This document shows, in pieces, positions 7,764 to 14,042 of a DNA stretch of 51,611 nt. The notes beneath the pieces are model-generated. The model was not told where the DNA came from, made no database searches, and was given only the letters and a program-made list of their open reading frames with translations. The position numbers were made by a program, and so were the translations under genes. Each line of letters starts with the position of its first letter. The first letter of the stretch is position 1. The stretch is from a virus: the IMG/VR virus record IMGVR_UViG_3300021976_000021, positions 1-51,611 of that record. One strand, given 5' to 3'.

Positions 7764-7903
7764 GTTCTTACCGCCAGCCGAACGATCCACGAGCGCTTTC
7801 CCATATACACGACGGCTCCGAATGCGAACACTCGAAAGCCGAAGTATCGACGCGTCGTTGTGATTTCTTCTTCGATCGATGGACACCAGTAGTACTTATT
7901 CAT
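7760..7903 (-). CDS. Hypothetical 47-residue protein
   Basis: Starts at MNKYYWCPS. The middle, FGFRVFAFGAVVYMG, is aromatic and hydrophobic and could form a strand pair or a marginal membrane segment. It shares one base with the preceding stop (TGATG) and overlaps the next gene by 4 bases, so it is part of a tightly coupled run from 8671 to 6255. Not recognised. Confidence 0.45.
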   Translation of the reverse strand: MNKYYWCPSIEEEITTTRRYFGFRVFAFGAVVYMGKRSWIVRLAVRT

Positions 7904-8142
7904 CAGTCCTTCTCCTCTCCTCCAGATAATGGATATTTCGGCGTCGGCTGCATAGGTTCTCCTGGCATCCCGCCGTAAACTGGCGCTTCCGTTCTCCTTT
8001 GCTGCAGGTAGTTGTAGAGCGTCCAAACAGCATCAATGCATTTGTTGAATCCTCTGGCGTCCTGAGACTCCATGTCCTTACTTGGAACAGCTGCGAAGGC
8101 TCTACCAAGTAATTCAAATTCTTCAGGTGTTCCTTTAAACAT
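7903..8142 (-). CDS. Hypothetical 79-residue protein
   Basis: MFKGTPEEFELLGRAFAAVP begins a helical domain of about 50 residues with conserved-looking acidic and Trp/Tyr positions (CIDAVWTLYNYLQQR), followed by a Pro/Gly-rich end. Two ATGs stand side by side; the second, 4 bases after AGAGG, is preferred. Soluble, unknown function. Confidence 0.5.
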   Translation of the reverse strand: MFKGTPEEFELLGRAFAAVPSKDMESQDARGFNKCIDAVWTLYNYLQQRRTEAPVYGGMPGEPMQPTPKYPLSGGEEKD

Positions 8143-8318
8143 CATCCCTCTTCTTTGTATTCACCGCATCGATGAACAGCGTCCGGATACACCTGATTCA
8201 CTTCACCATCTATTTGGAGCAAACTCGGCGGGTATCTGCGGCACTTTACGTTTGGTATACCATCGTCTCCAACGGTAGGTAACGCATAGAAGCAATTGTC
8301 GCAGTTCGTGTCTTTCAT
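8142..8318 (-). CDS. Small zinc-ribbon-like protein
   Basis: A 58-residue protein with CDNC at 6-9, C26 and C51, enough ligands for one structural zinc. This form (CxxC, CRRYPP, a terminal C) is common among small phage proteins of unknown role. AAGGAG lies 7 bases before the ATG; the frame can be read from 8363, but that would ignore this site. Confidence 0.55.
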   Translation of the reverse strand: MKDTNCDNCFYALPTVGDDGIPNVKCRRYPPSLLQIDGEVNQVYPDAVHRCGEYKEEG

Positions 8319-8329
8319 TAGAACTCTCC

Positions 8330-8671
8330 TTAGTCTCGTTTCGCTAGAAAATCTAATACACAAGATGCAACCCTATTTGCATCTTCTCCGAGATCGGATA
8401 CGACGTTCAACAACTCAGTCAACGTCACTAAACGATCTGCATCAGGCTCTACGAACCTGGTTACGACCCAAATAGCGTTTGGATCTAGGGCACAGAAACA
8501 AACAGGACAAAGAATTCCTGCATGGCTGCCTGTCAACTGCACCCACTCTGGCGAATGCCATGAGTGAACGTTTTGTCTACCGCATTGATGACAGTAATCT
8601 TCTGGGTGGAAGTCAGGCCATCCTAATTTTCGTTGTTCTACGATTTCTTCCGGATTTACTTGTGTACTCAT
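8330..8671 (-). CDS. Zinc-binding hypothetical protein
   Basis: A 113-residue protein starting MSTQVNPEEI, with AAGGAA 5 bases upstream. Two pairs, CHQC and CPVC, about 30 residues apart look like one treble-clef or zinc-ribbon knuckle; the rest is a helical C terminus ending in VLDFLAKRD. It is the first gene after the terminator at 8699-8728 and starts the run down to the helicase. It may bind nucleic acid; no family recognised. Confidence 0.55.
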   Translation of the reverse strand: MSTQVNPEEIVEQRKLGWPDFHPEDYCHQCGRQNVHSWHSPEWVQLTGSHAGILCPVCFCALDPNAIWVVTRFVEPDADRLVTLTELLNVVSDLGEDANRVASCVLDFLAKRD

Positions 8672-8698
8672 TTCGATTCCTTTCATGTACAATGTGTC

Positions 8699-8728
8699 AA
8701 AAAGAAAGGACCGGCTAAAGTCCTTTCT
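8699..8728 (-). terminator. Rho-independent terminator
   Basis: On the minus strand a perfect 9-base stem (AGAAAGGAC / GTCCTTTCT) with an 8-base loop is followed by TTTTTG. It lies 5 bases after the stop of the small membrane gene 8734-8943 and closes that single-gene unit. Confidence 0.8.
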
Positions 8729-8733
8729 CTTGA

Positions 8734-8943
8734 TCACTTCGGGATGGTGTAGATCTGACCGCTCAGATCCCGTACACGAGCAAGTCCTTCTTCGTTGTAG
8801 CCAACCGGACGGCATGTGATGTAGCCTTTGTCAGCTAAGCGGTTGTTGTGCTTGTGACTCAGTAGCTCCATGACAGCCAGTCCTGTGACGGCGCCAACGG
8901 CAAATTTGTGCTCGTTGTACAGTTTCTTGATTCGTTCTTTCAT
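8734..8943 (-). CDS. Small one-span membrane protein (cassette gene)
   Basis: A 69-residue protein with a basic start (MKERIKKLYNEHK) and one hydrophobic segment (FAVGAVTGLAVMELL, residues 14-28), then a polar C-terminal half. AAGGAG stands 5 bases before the ATG at 8943; a longer frame runs through the repeat element and is not credible. With the element at 8962-8990 before it and a strong terminator after it, the gene forms an isolated transcription unit like those between 23.5 and 27.9 kb. Confidence 0.65.
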   Translation of the reverse strand: MKERIKKLYNEHKFAVGAVTGLAVMELLSHKHNNRLADKGYITCRPVGYNEEGLARVRDLSGQIYTIPK

Positions 8944-8961
8944 CATTACTCCTTTGTAGTA

Positions 8962-8990
8962 TCTCATTACAGGGCTTGTAGAAGCTGCGA
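8962..8990 (-). promoter_or_regulatory. TCGCA-N14-TRTAAT element (8.97 kb)
   Basis: The minus strand carries TCGCA, 14 bases, then TGTAATGAGA. The element begins one base after the stop of gene 8991-9260 and ends about 18 bases before the next start, so an RNA beginning just after TGTAAT would have a short leader holding only the ribosome site. The ACA-AGCCC-TGT core is a partial palindrome. Confidence 0.65.
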
Positions 8991-9260
8991 TCACTCCCAG
9001 GTAGTACGTCCGTTGGCGTGCATACCCATGTGCTTCCCAGTCACCTGATCGACCTCACGCTCACAGCGGACCTCAATCAAGATCTTCTTCATAGGGTCAC
9101 CATTCACCACCGTCCTGGCAGCGCAGACCTTCTTCTCAGCAAGACATGCGAAAAGCAAGTCAACAGGCACGGCTACATACGGAATACGCAACTCTTGAGC
9201 GTCCAAAGCTCGAGCTGTCATTTCATCTCGAGGGTCTGTGTAGTTAACACCGTTATACAT
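8991..9260 (-). CDS. Hypothetical protein (89 residues)
   Basis: Starts MYNGVNYTDPRDEMTARALD, with GGAAGG 8 bases upstream. An alpha/beta domain is likely (IPYVAVPVDLLFACLAEKKV, then ILIEVRCEREVDQ). Not recognised. It ends in TGA directly beside the repeat element at 8962-8990. A strong hairpin at 9302-9324 lies 42 bases upstream of the start. Confidence 0.5.
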   Translation of the reverse strand: MYNGVNYTDPRDEMTARALDAQELRIPYVAVPVDLLFACLAEKKVCAARTVVNGDPMKKILIEVRCEREVDQVTGKHMGMHANGRTTWE

Positions 9261-9301
9261 TCGTTTTTCCTTCCAATTTTTTATAAACATAGTAAGGTTG
9301 C

Positions 9302-9324
9302 CTCCGGGCTTGCCAGGCCCGGAG
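9302..9324. other. Strong GC hairpin in leader
   Basis: ctccgggc and gcccggag form a perfect 8-base stem with a 7-base loop. No T-run follows on the minus strand, so it is more likely a leader hairpin or RNA stabiliser for gene 8991-9260 than a terminator. The surrounding 9261-9392 holds no convincing gene. Confidence 0.4.
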
Positions 9325-9392
9325 TAGCGTCTACTTTTTGGCACCCCGCAAGGTGTAGACATTGGAGCAACCCCTCATCCTCAGACGAGATC

Positions 9393-9569
9393 TTACAACT
9401 TGTCCCCGGATAGAGTTCGGCCATCTATCACGAAGAAATCAGACATTGCGAACAGTCCTGGGAACTCCCCATGTTCTGATCTGTAATGCCGATACATCCA
9501 ATCGTTGGCGTTCGTAGCCGAGTAAAACGCCTTTTCTGATGTGCATGCTTTGCATGTGACGACGGTCAT
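9393..9569 (-). CDS. Small CxxC protein (58 residues)
   Basis: MTVVTCKACTSEKAFYSATN starts a 58-residue protein with one CxxC near the N terminus and an aromatic middle (NDWMYRHYRSEHG). It overlaps the stop of the preceding gene by ATGA and has GGGGA just upstream. The histidines after the CxxC (RHYRSEH) suggest a single C2H2-like zinc site. Function unknown. Confidence 0.55.
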   Translation of the reverse strand: MTVVTCKACTSEKAFYSATNANDWMYRHYRSEHGEFPGLFAMSDFFVIDGRTLSGDKL

Positions 9570-9865
9570 TTCGTCCCCAGATAGCTAAGCCACGAAATTG
9601 TTCGATAGTACTGAGAAACGACCTCTTTCGCTGCGTTTCGACTATATCCGTAGTGTCCTTGGCTCATTCCGTTTTTGGCGTACGGAGACGACTGAGGCGC
9701 ATACATAGTTAATCGCAACGTTCTATACTGCCGGCGAGCAGCACACTTGTCCTCAACCGATAGATCGGTATCGAAGAGGTTGAGCTTGTTGCGGAAGTCT
9801 CCGGTGGGAAGACTCTTGGACGTCTTGATACCAGAGAAATCCACTTTGATTCTTTCGTCTGCCAT
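9566..9865 (-). CDS. Hypothetical basic protein (99 residues)
   Basis: MADERIKVDFSGIKTSKSLP begins a soluble basic protein with a helical, Arg/Tyr-rich middle (KCAARRQYRTLRLTMY). The ATG shares its A with the stop of the preceding gene. It may be DNA-binding by charge, but no motif was recognised. Confidence 0.5.
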   Translation of the reverse strand: MADERIKVDFSGIKTSKSLPTGDFRNKLNLFDTDLSVEDKCAARRQYRTLRLTMYAPQSSPYAKNGMSQGHYGYSRNAAKEVVSQYYRTISWLSYLGTK

Positions 9866-10065
9866 CACTTGATTCCCTCGATCTCGAAACACCGACAACG
9901 ATTCGGATTGTGGTTCAGCAGATCATGAAGCTGCCGGCGACCAGGTGTCAACCGACTGAGTCGATCCTGTAGAAGCAAACGCTCTTGCTCCTTGACGATC
10001 GCACGAGACTCTTCGTCAAGCATTCTCTGCTTCTGCTCCCAAGAGATGTTGTGTTGCTGTTTCAT
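9865..10065 (-). CDS. Small helical protein (66 residues)
   Basis: MKQQHNISWEQKQRMLDEES starts a highly charged, probably coiled-coil protein (EQERLLLQDRLSRLTPGRRQL) that ends in a short Cys pair (CRCFEIEG). AAGGAG stands before the ATG. It is the first gene after the RNA-rich stretch at 10.1-10.77 kb and heads a coupled run of three genes. Confidence 0.5.
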   Translation of the reverse strand: MKQQHNISWEQKQRMLDEESRAIVKEQERLLLQDRLSRLTPGRRQLHDLLNHNPNRCRCFEIEGIK

Positions 10066-10419
10066 TATTTCTCCTTTTTATTAGTTGGGTCGATTGGTAG
10101 GGCGGCCTGACGCACCGGGGAGTGCTACAGACTGTAAGAGCTCAAACACGCAGGGTATGGCGAGTAGCCTGCTGCGAATCATTAGCGCCCTAAAGAAATT
10201 GCTGGAAAAGAGTGCAGAAAGTCTAGTCCCTCTAAACTCTCTCCCAGCGTCCTTCGTTCTCAGATCTCACCTGAGATTGGCTCATGGAATGTGAGATACA
10301 TCCACGTCCTCCTTCCGGACCACGGGGCCGAAGACTAACACGAAGCGGTTTTTTATTTGGCTGCCAATCATCTTGTAGATCAGTCTAGATGAAGTTCTGT
10401 GTTATCCTTCACAGTTCAC
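10066..10419. other. Gene-poor stretch
   Basis: No gene of ordinary length on either strand. A 13-codon frame at 10260-10301 (minus) has an excellent AGGAGG 6 bases before its ATG and could be a leader peptide. Around 10322-10365 the plus strand has a T-run after a GC-rich patch, without a good stem. Nothing else was recognised. Confidence 0.35.
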
Positions 10420-10501
10420 GTAGTGGATAGGTGGGAATCGAACCCCACATTACCATAATACCGTCGTATCATGCAGAGCTTGTCCAAAAGCTATCCACTA
10501 C
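10420..10501 (-). ncRNA. tRNA-like cloverleaf
   Basis: The minus strand begins GTAGTGGATAG and ends CTATCCACTAC, a perfect 11-base closing stem. Inside are three hairpins: a D-arm-like CTT/AAG, an anticodon-arm-like arm with an 8-base or shorter loop (ATGAT...ATTAT), and a T-arm-like GTGGG/CCCAC whose loop carries GTTCGATT, matching the tRNA B-box GGTTCGATTCC. It departs from real tRNA in the long acceptor, the missing bases 8-9, an 8-base T loop and no readable anticodon. It may be a degenerate tRNA, a tRNA mimic or a recombination remnant. It directly follows the 20-base repeat at 10502. Confidence 0.5.
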
Positions 10502-10521
10502 CGCTCTGAGCCTAAGGGCTA
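10502..10521 (-). repeat. 20-base repeat, copy 1
   Basis: cgctctgagcctaagggcta, identical to 10692-10711. With cgctcagacga at 10530-10540 it can form the stem CTGAGC/GCTCAG in the minus-strand RNA, and it contains the smaller hairpin AGCC-CTTA-GGCT. It overlaps the stop codon of the 29-residue frame. Confidence 0.65.
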
Positions 10522-10608
10522 TTTAACGTCGCTCAGACGACGAGGCCTTTTTTGGTTAATGTCTATCTTGCCTAGGACAGGTCTTGGGGTCTTTAGCCCC
10601 ATCCGCAT
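10519..10608 (-). CDS. Small basic peptide (29 residues)
   Basis: A 29-codon frame, MRMGLKTPRPVLGKIDINQK and a basic end, preceded by GGGAGGTGATC 4 bases before the ATG, an almost perfect match to the 3' end of 16S rRNA. The stop falls in the 20-base repeat. The ribosome site is the best in this stretch, so translation is plausible. The product is strongly basic and may bind RNA or DNA; no homologue known to me. Confidence 0.45.
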   Translation of the reverse strand: MRMGLKTPRPVLGKIDINQKRPRRLSDVK

Positions 10609-10621
10609 TTAGATCACCTCC

Positions 10622-10691
10622 CTTTCACATAAGCACCACAGTGGTACACACGGCCACTGTCTGCTCCTACTTGGGCGTTCACACCGCCCAA
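10622..10691 (-). ncRNA. Two-hairpin leader RNA
   Basis: On the minus strand TTGGGCG-GTGTGAA-CGCCCAA (7-base stem) and CAGTGG-CCGTGTGTA-CCACTG (6-base stem) follow each other, then the GGAGGTGATC ribosome site of the 29-residue frame. The layout is that of a structured 5' leader that could control access to the ribosome site; ligand or partner unknown. Confidence 0.4.
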
Positions 10692-10711
10692 CGCTCTGAG
10701 CCTAAGGGCTA
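10692..10711 (-). repeat. 20-base repeat, copy 2
   Basis: Second copy of cgctctgagcctaagggcta. Its partner cgctcagacga is at 10756-10766, just after the stop of the lysozyme-like gene. Between them the minus strand holds two more stems (CCGTG/CACGG and ACGTGTCA/TGACACGT). Both copies thus sit at the 3' end of a reading frame. Confidence 0.65.
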
Positions 10712-10769
10712 CGTGTCATTGACACGTCCGTGCACTTCACACCACGGTTTATACTCGCTCAGACGAGTT

Positions 10770-11252
10770 CTACCCAAACACCCCAGGCGGCAGCCCCATC
10801 ACTGATCGATACGACCGCATTCCGTCAAAGCATGTCTTGATGAATTTGTCGTAGGCACCGGATGTGTATCCCGTCCAGAGCTCCCAGTTATACTGCCACC
10901 CAATGTCGACACGATTAATGATCTTCCACACATGTTCCCATGCTTCGAACGGATCGAAACAATCCTTGCGTGAGATTGTTCCGATACCCGGATATGGCTC
11001 GTTGTCCACATTCGCATACTCGTTGAGTTGGAACATACCGAGATCAATCGTCAAGTGGTAACTCTGGTTAGCTGGGTTCCAATTCGCATCACTGCATCGT
11101 CGAGGTTTTGCCCCTGACTCAGCGAACACAACAGCGGCACCAGTGATGGGCCGCCAATCATCCGGAGACATGTAGCCCGGCTGACACAACAAGGCAATGA
11201 CGTTCTCAGGTGTCCATGTAGCAACGTCTGAGGCCGGGAATGAATATGGCAT
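10770..11252 (-). CDS. Lysozyme-like transglycosylase
   Basis: A 160-residue protein of the lysozyme/SLT fold: AVVFAESGAKP with the catalytic Glu at 45, then DLGMFQLNE, the active-site strand of transglycosylases, and a helical remainder with WEHVWKI and WTGYTSGAY. No signal peptide or cell-wall-binding module. AGGAG is placed 5 bases before the ATG. It lies in an envelope-directed group with a surface protein and an SGNH hydrolase, so it may act in lysis next to the M15 endolysin (46271-46990), or locally in wall remodelling. Family assignment is good; the role is inferred. Confidence 0.75.
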   Translation of the reverse strand: MPYSFPASDVATWTPENVIALLCQPGYMSPDDWRPITGAAVVFAESGAKPRRCSDANWNPANQSYHLTIDLGMFQLNEYANVDNEPYPGIGTISRKDCFDPFEAWEHVWKIINRVDIGWQYNWELWTGYTSGAYDKFIKTCFDGMRSYRSVMGLPPGVFG

Positions 11253-11270
11253 TATGTCTCCTGATTGGTT

Positions 11271-12008
11271 CTAGCGCTTGTTGTTATGAGAAATCACGAA
11301 GCAAAGCCCGCCCAAGAAGAGAGCGACACAACCGAGGTAGACAACCATCCACGTCGGCAGACCCGTCTCAGGAAGACTCTCCGCCATTGGCAGAACGCAG
11401 CCGTCCTCAGACTCTGTGCCGGGTGGAGCATCACAAGGATTACTCGGCGTCTCTGGCGTGGGCGACGAGAGTCCTGGCAGCACGGATGACTGTGGCGCTG
11501 GTGGTGTGCTTGTATCGGTCAAGGTAGTCGAGGGCGCTGACAAGATCGTCGAAGTCGTGTCGAGCGACAAGCTTGTCGTGGGATCGCTTTGGGGTACGGA
11601 GGACGTGCTTGACGTCGTCTCCGGGGTTGTCGTCGAAGACGTTGTGCTTGTTGATGTCGTTGCCTCCGTAGTAGTGGTGGTCGGTTCCTCGATAACACAG
11701 TCTCCTGTGCCTGAGAATGGACCGGTGTTGCCGTTCTCCCACATCGCAGTACCACTCAGATCCTCACCTGCGTAGTCAACCTCAACGTGAGGAGTGCCGA
11801 GACCGCCGATGACGGTTGCCCCAGCCTGATCGAAGCTGACGATGCTTGTGATCGCGAGCTCCGGATCCCAGCTGACGATGACCCACGTGTTGGAGGCAGC
11901 GCCAGTCGAGACACAGAAAGCATCTGCGTGATGTGCAGAAGCCTTGTTGGAGATGACTCCAACGGTGATCACCACAAGAGTGGCGATGAGTAGCAATTTC
12001 TTTTTCAT
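11271..12008 (-). CDS. LPXTG-anchored surface protein
   Basis: A 245-residue protein with all parts of a sortase substrate: signal peptide (1-25, cleavage after KASA), a folded region (26-108) with Cys at 32 and 104, a Ser/Thr/Pro-rich stalk (109-190), LPETG at 212-216, a membrane span (219-240) and the basic tail SHNNKR. Host sortase would link it to the peptidoglycan of the infected cell. Phage genes of this kind are uncommon; superinfection exclusion, receptor masking or altered adhesion are possible roles but are inference. It stands between the lysozyme-like gene and the secreted SGNH hydrolase. The Thr-rich codons give a repetitive DNA stretch. Confidence 0.8.
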   Translation of the reverse strand: MKKKLLLIATLVVITVGVISNKASAHHADAFCVSTGAASNTWVIVSWDPELAITSIVSFDQAGATVIGGLGTPHVEVDYAGEDLSGTAMWENGNTGPFSGTGDCVIEEPTTTTTEATTSTSTTSSTTTPETTSSTSSVPQSDPTTSLSLDTTSTILSAPSTTLTDTSTPPAPQSSVLPGLSSPTPETPSNPCDAPPGTESEDGCVLPMAESLPETGLPTWMVVYLGCVALFLGGLCFVISHNNKR

Positions 12009-12019
12009 TTCATTTCTTT

Positions 12020-12637
12020 CTAGTTGTTTGTTGTTGTGTAAATCATTGAGGCAAGCACAGCCGCCCCAGTTTCGTTCGGATGCACTCCATCAGTCGTCAG
12101 AGTCGTCGACGCTGCCGATACGACAGAGCCCCACTCAATCAACTGATGACACGGCTGTTGTGGCACAATATCACGCAGAACCTGCACGACAGCGTCCGTA
12201 ACCGTTTGATAATCGCCACCAACCCAAGGAATAACCCAGGCGAGGCAACGATCGTCCGGCAACATCTCAACCGTTGTCAAAACGAAGGCTTTGTAGTCCT
12301 CGATTGACACGGCTGAGACGATATCGTTTGTACCGATCTCCATGACCAACCACCCATCGACAGGGATTGACGGAGCGAACTGTGTGACGGCCTCGAGACC
12401 AGTCCCATAGTCACCCCAACCCTCGACGTACCAGTCAGGAGTGCCGTAGCCAGCAATCACGCTGCCACGGCCGTTGTGTGCGTTCACGATGCCGTTGGGA
12501 TAGAACCCTCGAGCGTTGTGAATGATTGAATCGCCTATGATGACGATCGACGCAGCTTGAGGTGCCGCATGAGATCTCGATGCGAAGAAGGCCAAGGTGG
12601 TAAGGATCACCGAGAGCATTAACATTATTTTCTTCAT
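12020..12637 (-). CDS. Secreted SGNH hydrolase
   Basis: A 205-residue protein with an N-terminal signal peptide (MKKIMLMLSVILTTLAFFAS) and the SGNH/GDSL blocks: GDS with nucleophile Ser37, a Gly block, GTND (102-105) and DGVHP with Asp183 and His186. Such enzymes cleave ester bonds, for example acetyl groups on surface glycans or lipids. The start at 12637 is set by AAAGGAAAG upstream and by the TAATG overlap with the preceding small gene. It is predicted to be exported to the envelope of the infected cell, unlike the SGNH domain in the tail fibre, which acts from the virion. Confidence 0.78.
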   Translation of the reverse strand: MKKIMLMLSVILTTLAFFASRSHAAPQAASIVIIGDSIIHNARGFYPNGIVNAHNGRGSVIAGYGTPDWYVEGWGDYGTGLEAVTQFAPSIPVDGWLVMEIGTNDIVSAVSIEDYKAFVLTTVEMLPDDRCLAWVIPWVGGDYQTVTDAVVQVLRDIVPQQPCHQLIEWGSVVSAASTTLTTDGVHPNETGAAVLASMIYTTTNN

Positions 12638-12765
12638 TACTTTCCTTTGGTTTGATTCAGTTCTTTGAGACACGCCTTCATACCGAAGTATGAGATAGCT
12701 GCAATGCTTCCTACGAAGGAAACGAACATACCGAGGCCCAGTGCTATTCCAATTGCAACATCCAT
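12637..12765 (-). CDS. Small membrane protein (42 residues)
   Basis: MDVAIGIALGLGMFVSFVGS begins a 42-residue protein with one membrane span over residues 2-27 and a basic tail. AAAGGAG lies before the ATG, and its stop overlaps the start of the SGNH hydrolase (TAATG), so the two are translationally coupled. It may be a holin-like or partner membrane protein of the envelope module. Confidence 0.6.
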   Translation of the reverse strand: MDVAIGIALGLGMFVSFVGSIAAISYFGMKACLKELNQTKGK

Positions 12766-12820
12766 TATTTCTCCTTTGTTATGAGGGTTCCACTCTCGCA
12801 GTCACCCACAACCATCGATC

Positions 12821-12909
12821 ACAAAAACAAAATGAGAAGGATTAGTCTTTTCTCGTTAATACGAGGTCTTGACTGGTTTGTAGCTCGAGAGCCATTACCT
12901 TCCTTCTCA
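12821..12909 (-). ncRNA. Structured small RNA A
   Basis: Immediately after the TGTAAT of the element at 12905, the minus strand starts TGAGAAGG, which pairs with CCTTCTCA about 60 bases on; this is followed by TTTTGTTTTT. The RNA would thus be closed by a stem whose 3' arm is also a terminator. A 5-base hairpin (CTCGT/ACGAG) lies inside. A 17-codon frame (12842-12895) with GAAGGAAGG before its ATG ends just before the 3' arm, so a peptide is an alternative reading. Confidence 0.5.
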
Positions 12910-12934
12910 TTACAGGGCTTGTAATTCTTGCGAG
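12905..12934 (-). promoter_or_regulatory. TCGCA-N14-TRTAAT element (12.92 kb)
   Basis: Minus strand CTCGCAAGAATTACAAGCCC then TGTAATGAGA. ATTACA-AGCCC-TGTAAT is a perfect 6-base palindrome around a 5-base centre. The element contains the last codons and stop of gene 12910-13149 and precedes small RNA A. Confidence 0.7.
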
Positions 12935-13149
12935 CCTTCGGGTTTCGATGGTTTGGTTCTCACCCAGATCGGACCATCAACTGTTTCTATTACAGCACCA
13001 TGGTCATCTATCTCTAGGACTGGTAAAGAATCGACATCTATCTTTCCGCAGTCACACTGATGAAACGAACTATGCCCTGCTTCTTTGTTGCATACATGCC
13101 CAGAATGCCATTGACGATGGCAACCGCATTTCGACGTTGAATTATTCAT
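12910..13149 (-). CDS. Cys/His-rich hypothetical protein
   Basis: A 79-residue protein from MNNSTSKCGCH, coupled by ATGA to the gene before it. The first half has C8, C10, C20 and later CDC with several His (CHRQWHSGHVC, GHSSFHQCDC), compatible with one or two zinc sites; the second half looks like a small beta domain. The last seven residues are encoded by the repeat element, so the C terminus may be dictated by that element. Confidence 0.5.
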   Translation of the reverse strand: MNNSTSKCGCHRQWHSGHVCNKEAGHSSFHQCDCGKIDVDSLPVLEIDDHGAVIETVDGPIWVRTKPSKPEGSQELQAL

Positions 13150-13436
13150 CCTTCGATCCACCCGAGTCGGAGATCTTTGTCTTGTGTGCACACATGCCCG
13201 TTCGGACACTTTGGGATGGCAAACATATATAGAGGGAAGTCTGCTTTCATACCAGTCCATTCTCCATTGACGCAGGTAACTTTGGCAAAACGATCTCCGA
13301 TGTTGAACAATACGACCTTCATGGAAACATCGAGTGGTTCATGCGGAAACATTTTGCTTCGAGCATCAAGCGCGTCGATAATCATCGCTGCATCCTCGAG
13401 ACGTAACGCCGTCCCTGGTTCTGGATTCGTGGTCAT
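13146..13436 (-). CDS. Hypothetical protein (96 residues)
   Basis: MTTNPEPGTALRLEDAAMII begins a soluble protein with a predicted beta-rich centre (DVSMKVVLFNIGDRFAKVTC) and two cysteines near the end (CPNGHVC). It overlaps both neighbours by 4 bases. Not recognised. Confidence 0.5.
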   Translation of the reverse strand: MTTNPEPGTALRLEDAAMIIDALDARSKMFPHEPLDVSMKVVLFNIGDRFAKVTCVNGEWTGMKADFPLYMFAIPKCPNGHVCTQDKDLRLGWIEG

Positions 13437-13792
13437 GACTCTACTGCGACCTCCACGAAAGTCTTTGCGTCAGGATGCTCGAATAGCAAATCCGGTTCGC
13501 CGGCGTTCACGAATTCAACCCACGTGCTGAGCTGCGGTGTTAACTTGGTGAATTGCTCGGCAAAAAGCTTCGGCGTGTAGCAACGAAGATGATCTCCCAT
13601 CCGGGTGAAGAAATACCCGGGGAAGACTCGATACACACTCGGGACGAGCTTTCGATCGACTAGAATAAACGGCGTACCATCGCCCTTCGCCTTCAACTCT
13701 CCTACATGCTTGGCGATCTCTCCGATGTTTTCGGTTGTGATCTCGATTGCCTCTACCACGAATGGCTTACGGACAAATTTCTGAAATTCCAT
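13433..13792 (-). CDS. PGDYG-like small phage protein, paralogue 1
   Basis: A 119-residue protein. The pattern KPFVVEAIEITTENIGEIAK at the start, then a beta stretch and an ending FAEQFTKLTPQL, resembles the phage family with the order VEA..., GD-W-I..., F...F (PGDYG-like). The paralogue at 14239-14577 fits this family better. Function is unknown; such genes are widespread in phage early regions. Confidence 0.5.
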   Translation of the reverse strand: MEFQKFVRKPFVVEAIEITTENIGEIAKHVGELKAKGDGTPFILVDRKLVPSVYRVFPGYFFTRMGDHLRCYTPKLFAEQFTKLTPQLSTWVEFVNAGEPDLLFEHPDAKTFVEVAVES

Positions 13793-13797
13793 TTTGA

Positions 13798-14016
13798 TTA
13801 CTTCCTTTTGTTATTCGAGGCGTTAGCAAGAAGCCTTCGCACATCTTTTGCTAGTTCCACGTATCCGTCGCTCTCGACCGTGTTAGCCCAAACTAACAAG
13901 GCCGGCCAAGAGTTAGGATCGTCGAATGGGAGAACTACACATCCTTGTGGTATGCTCTTTCCATCTTTCCGAAAGACTTCGTACTTCGGGTACAGACCGA
14001 GTTCTTTGTCATCCAT
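13798..14016 (-). CDS. Hypothetical protein (72 residues)
   Basis: MDDKELGLYPKYEVFRKDGK, then CVVLPFDDPNSWPALLVWAN, gives a small domain often seen in phages (a Y-V-x-R-x-DG strand, VL-x-D-P and a helical end). The role is unknown. It is separated from its neighbours by only 5 and 26 bases. Confidence 0.5.
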   Translation of the reverse strand: MDDKELGLYPKYEVFRKDGKSIPQGCVVLPFDDPNSWPALLVWANTVESDGYVELAKDVRRLLANASNNKRK

Positions 14017-14042
14017 TAATATTATTCCTTTTTGTTATGTCT

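Noticed and set aside
7760-8026. Longer versions of the small genes between 7.3 and 8.8 kb (starts at 7886, 8026, 8363, 8815)
   Set aside because: These starts read backwards into the preceding genes and lack ribosome sites; internal ATG or GTG codons with 1-4-base stop overlaps or AAGGAG sites fit better.
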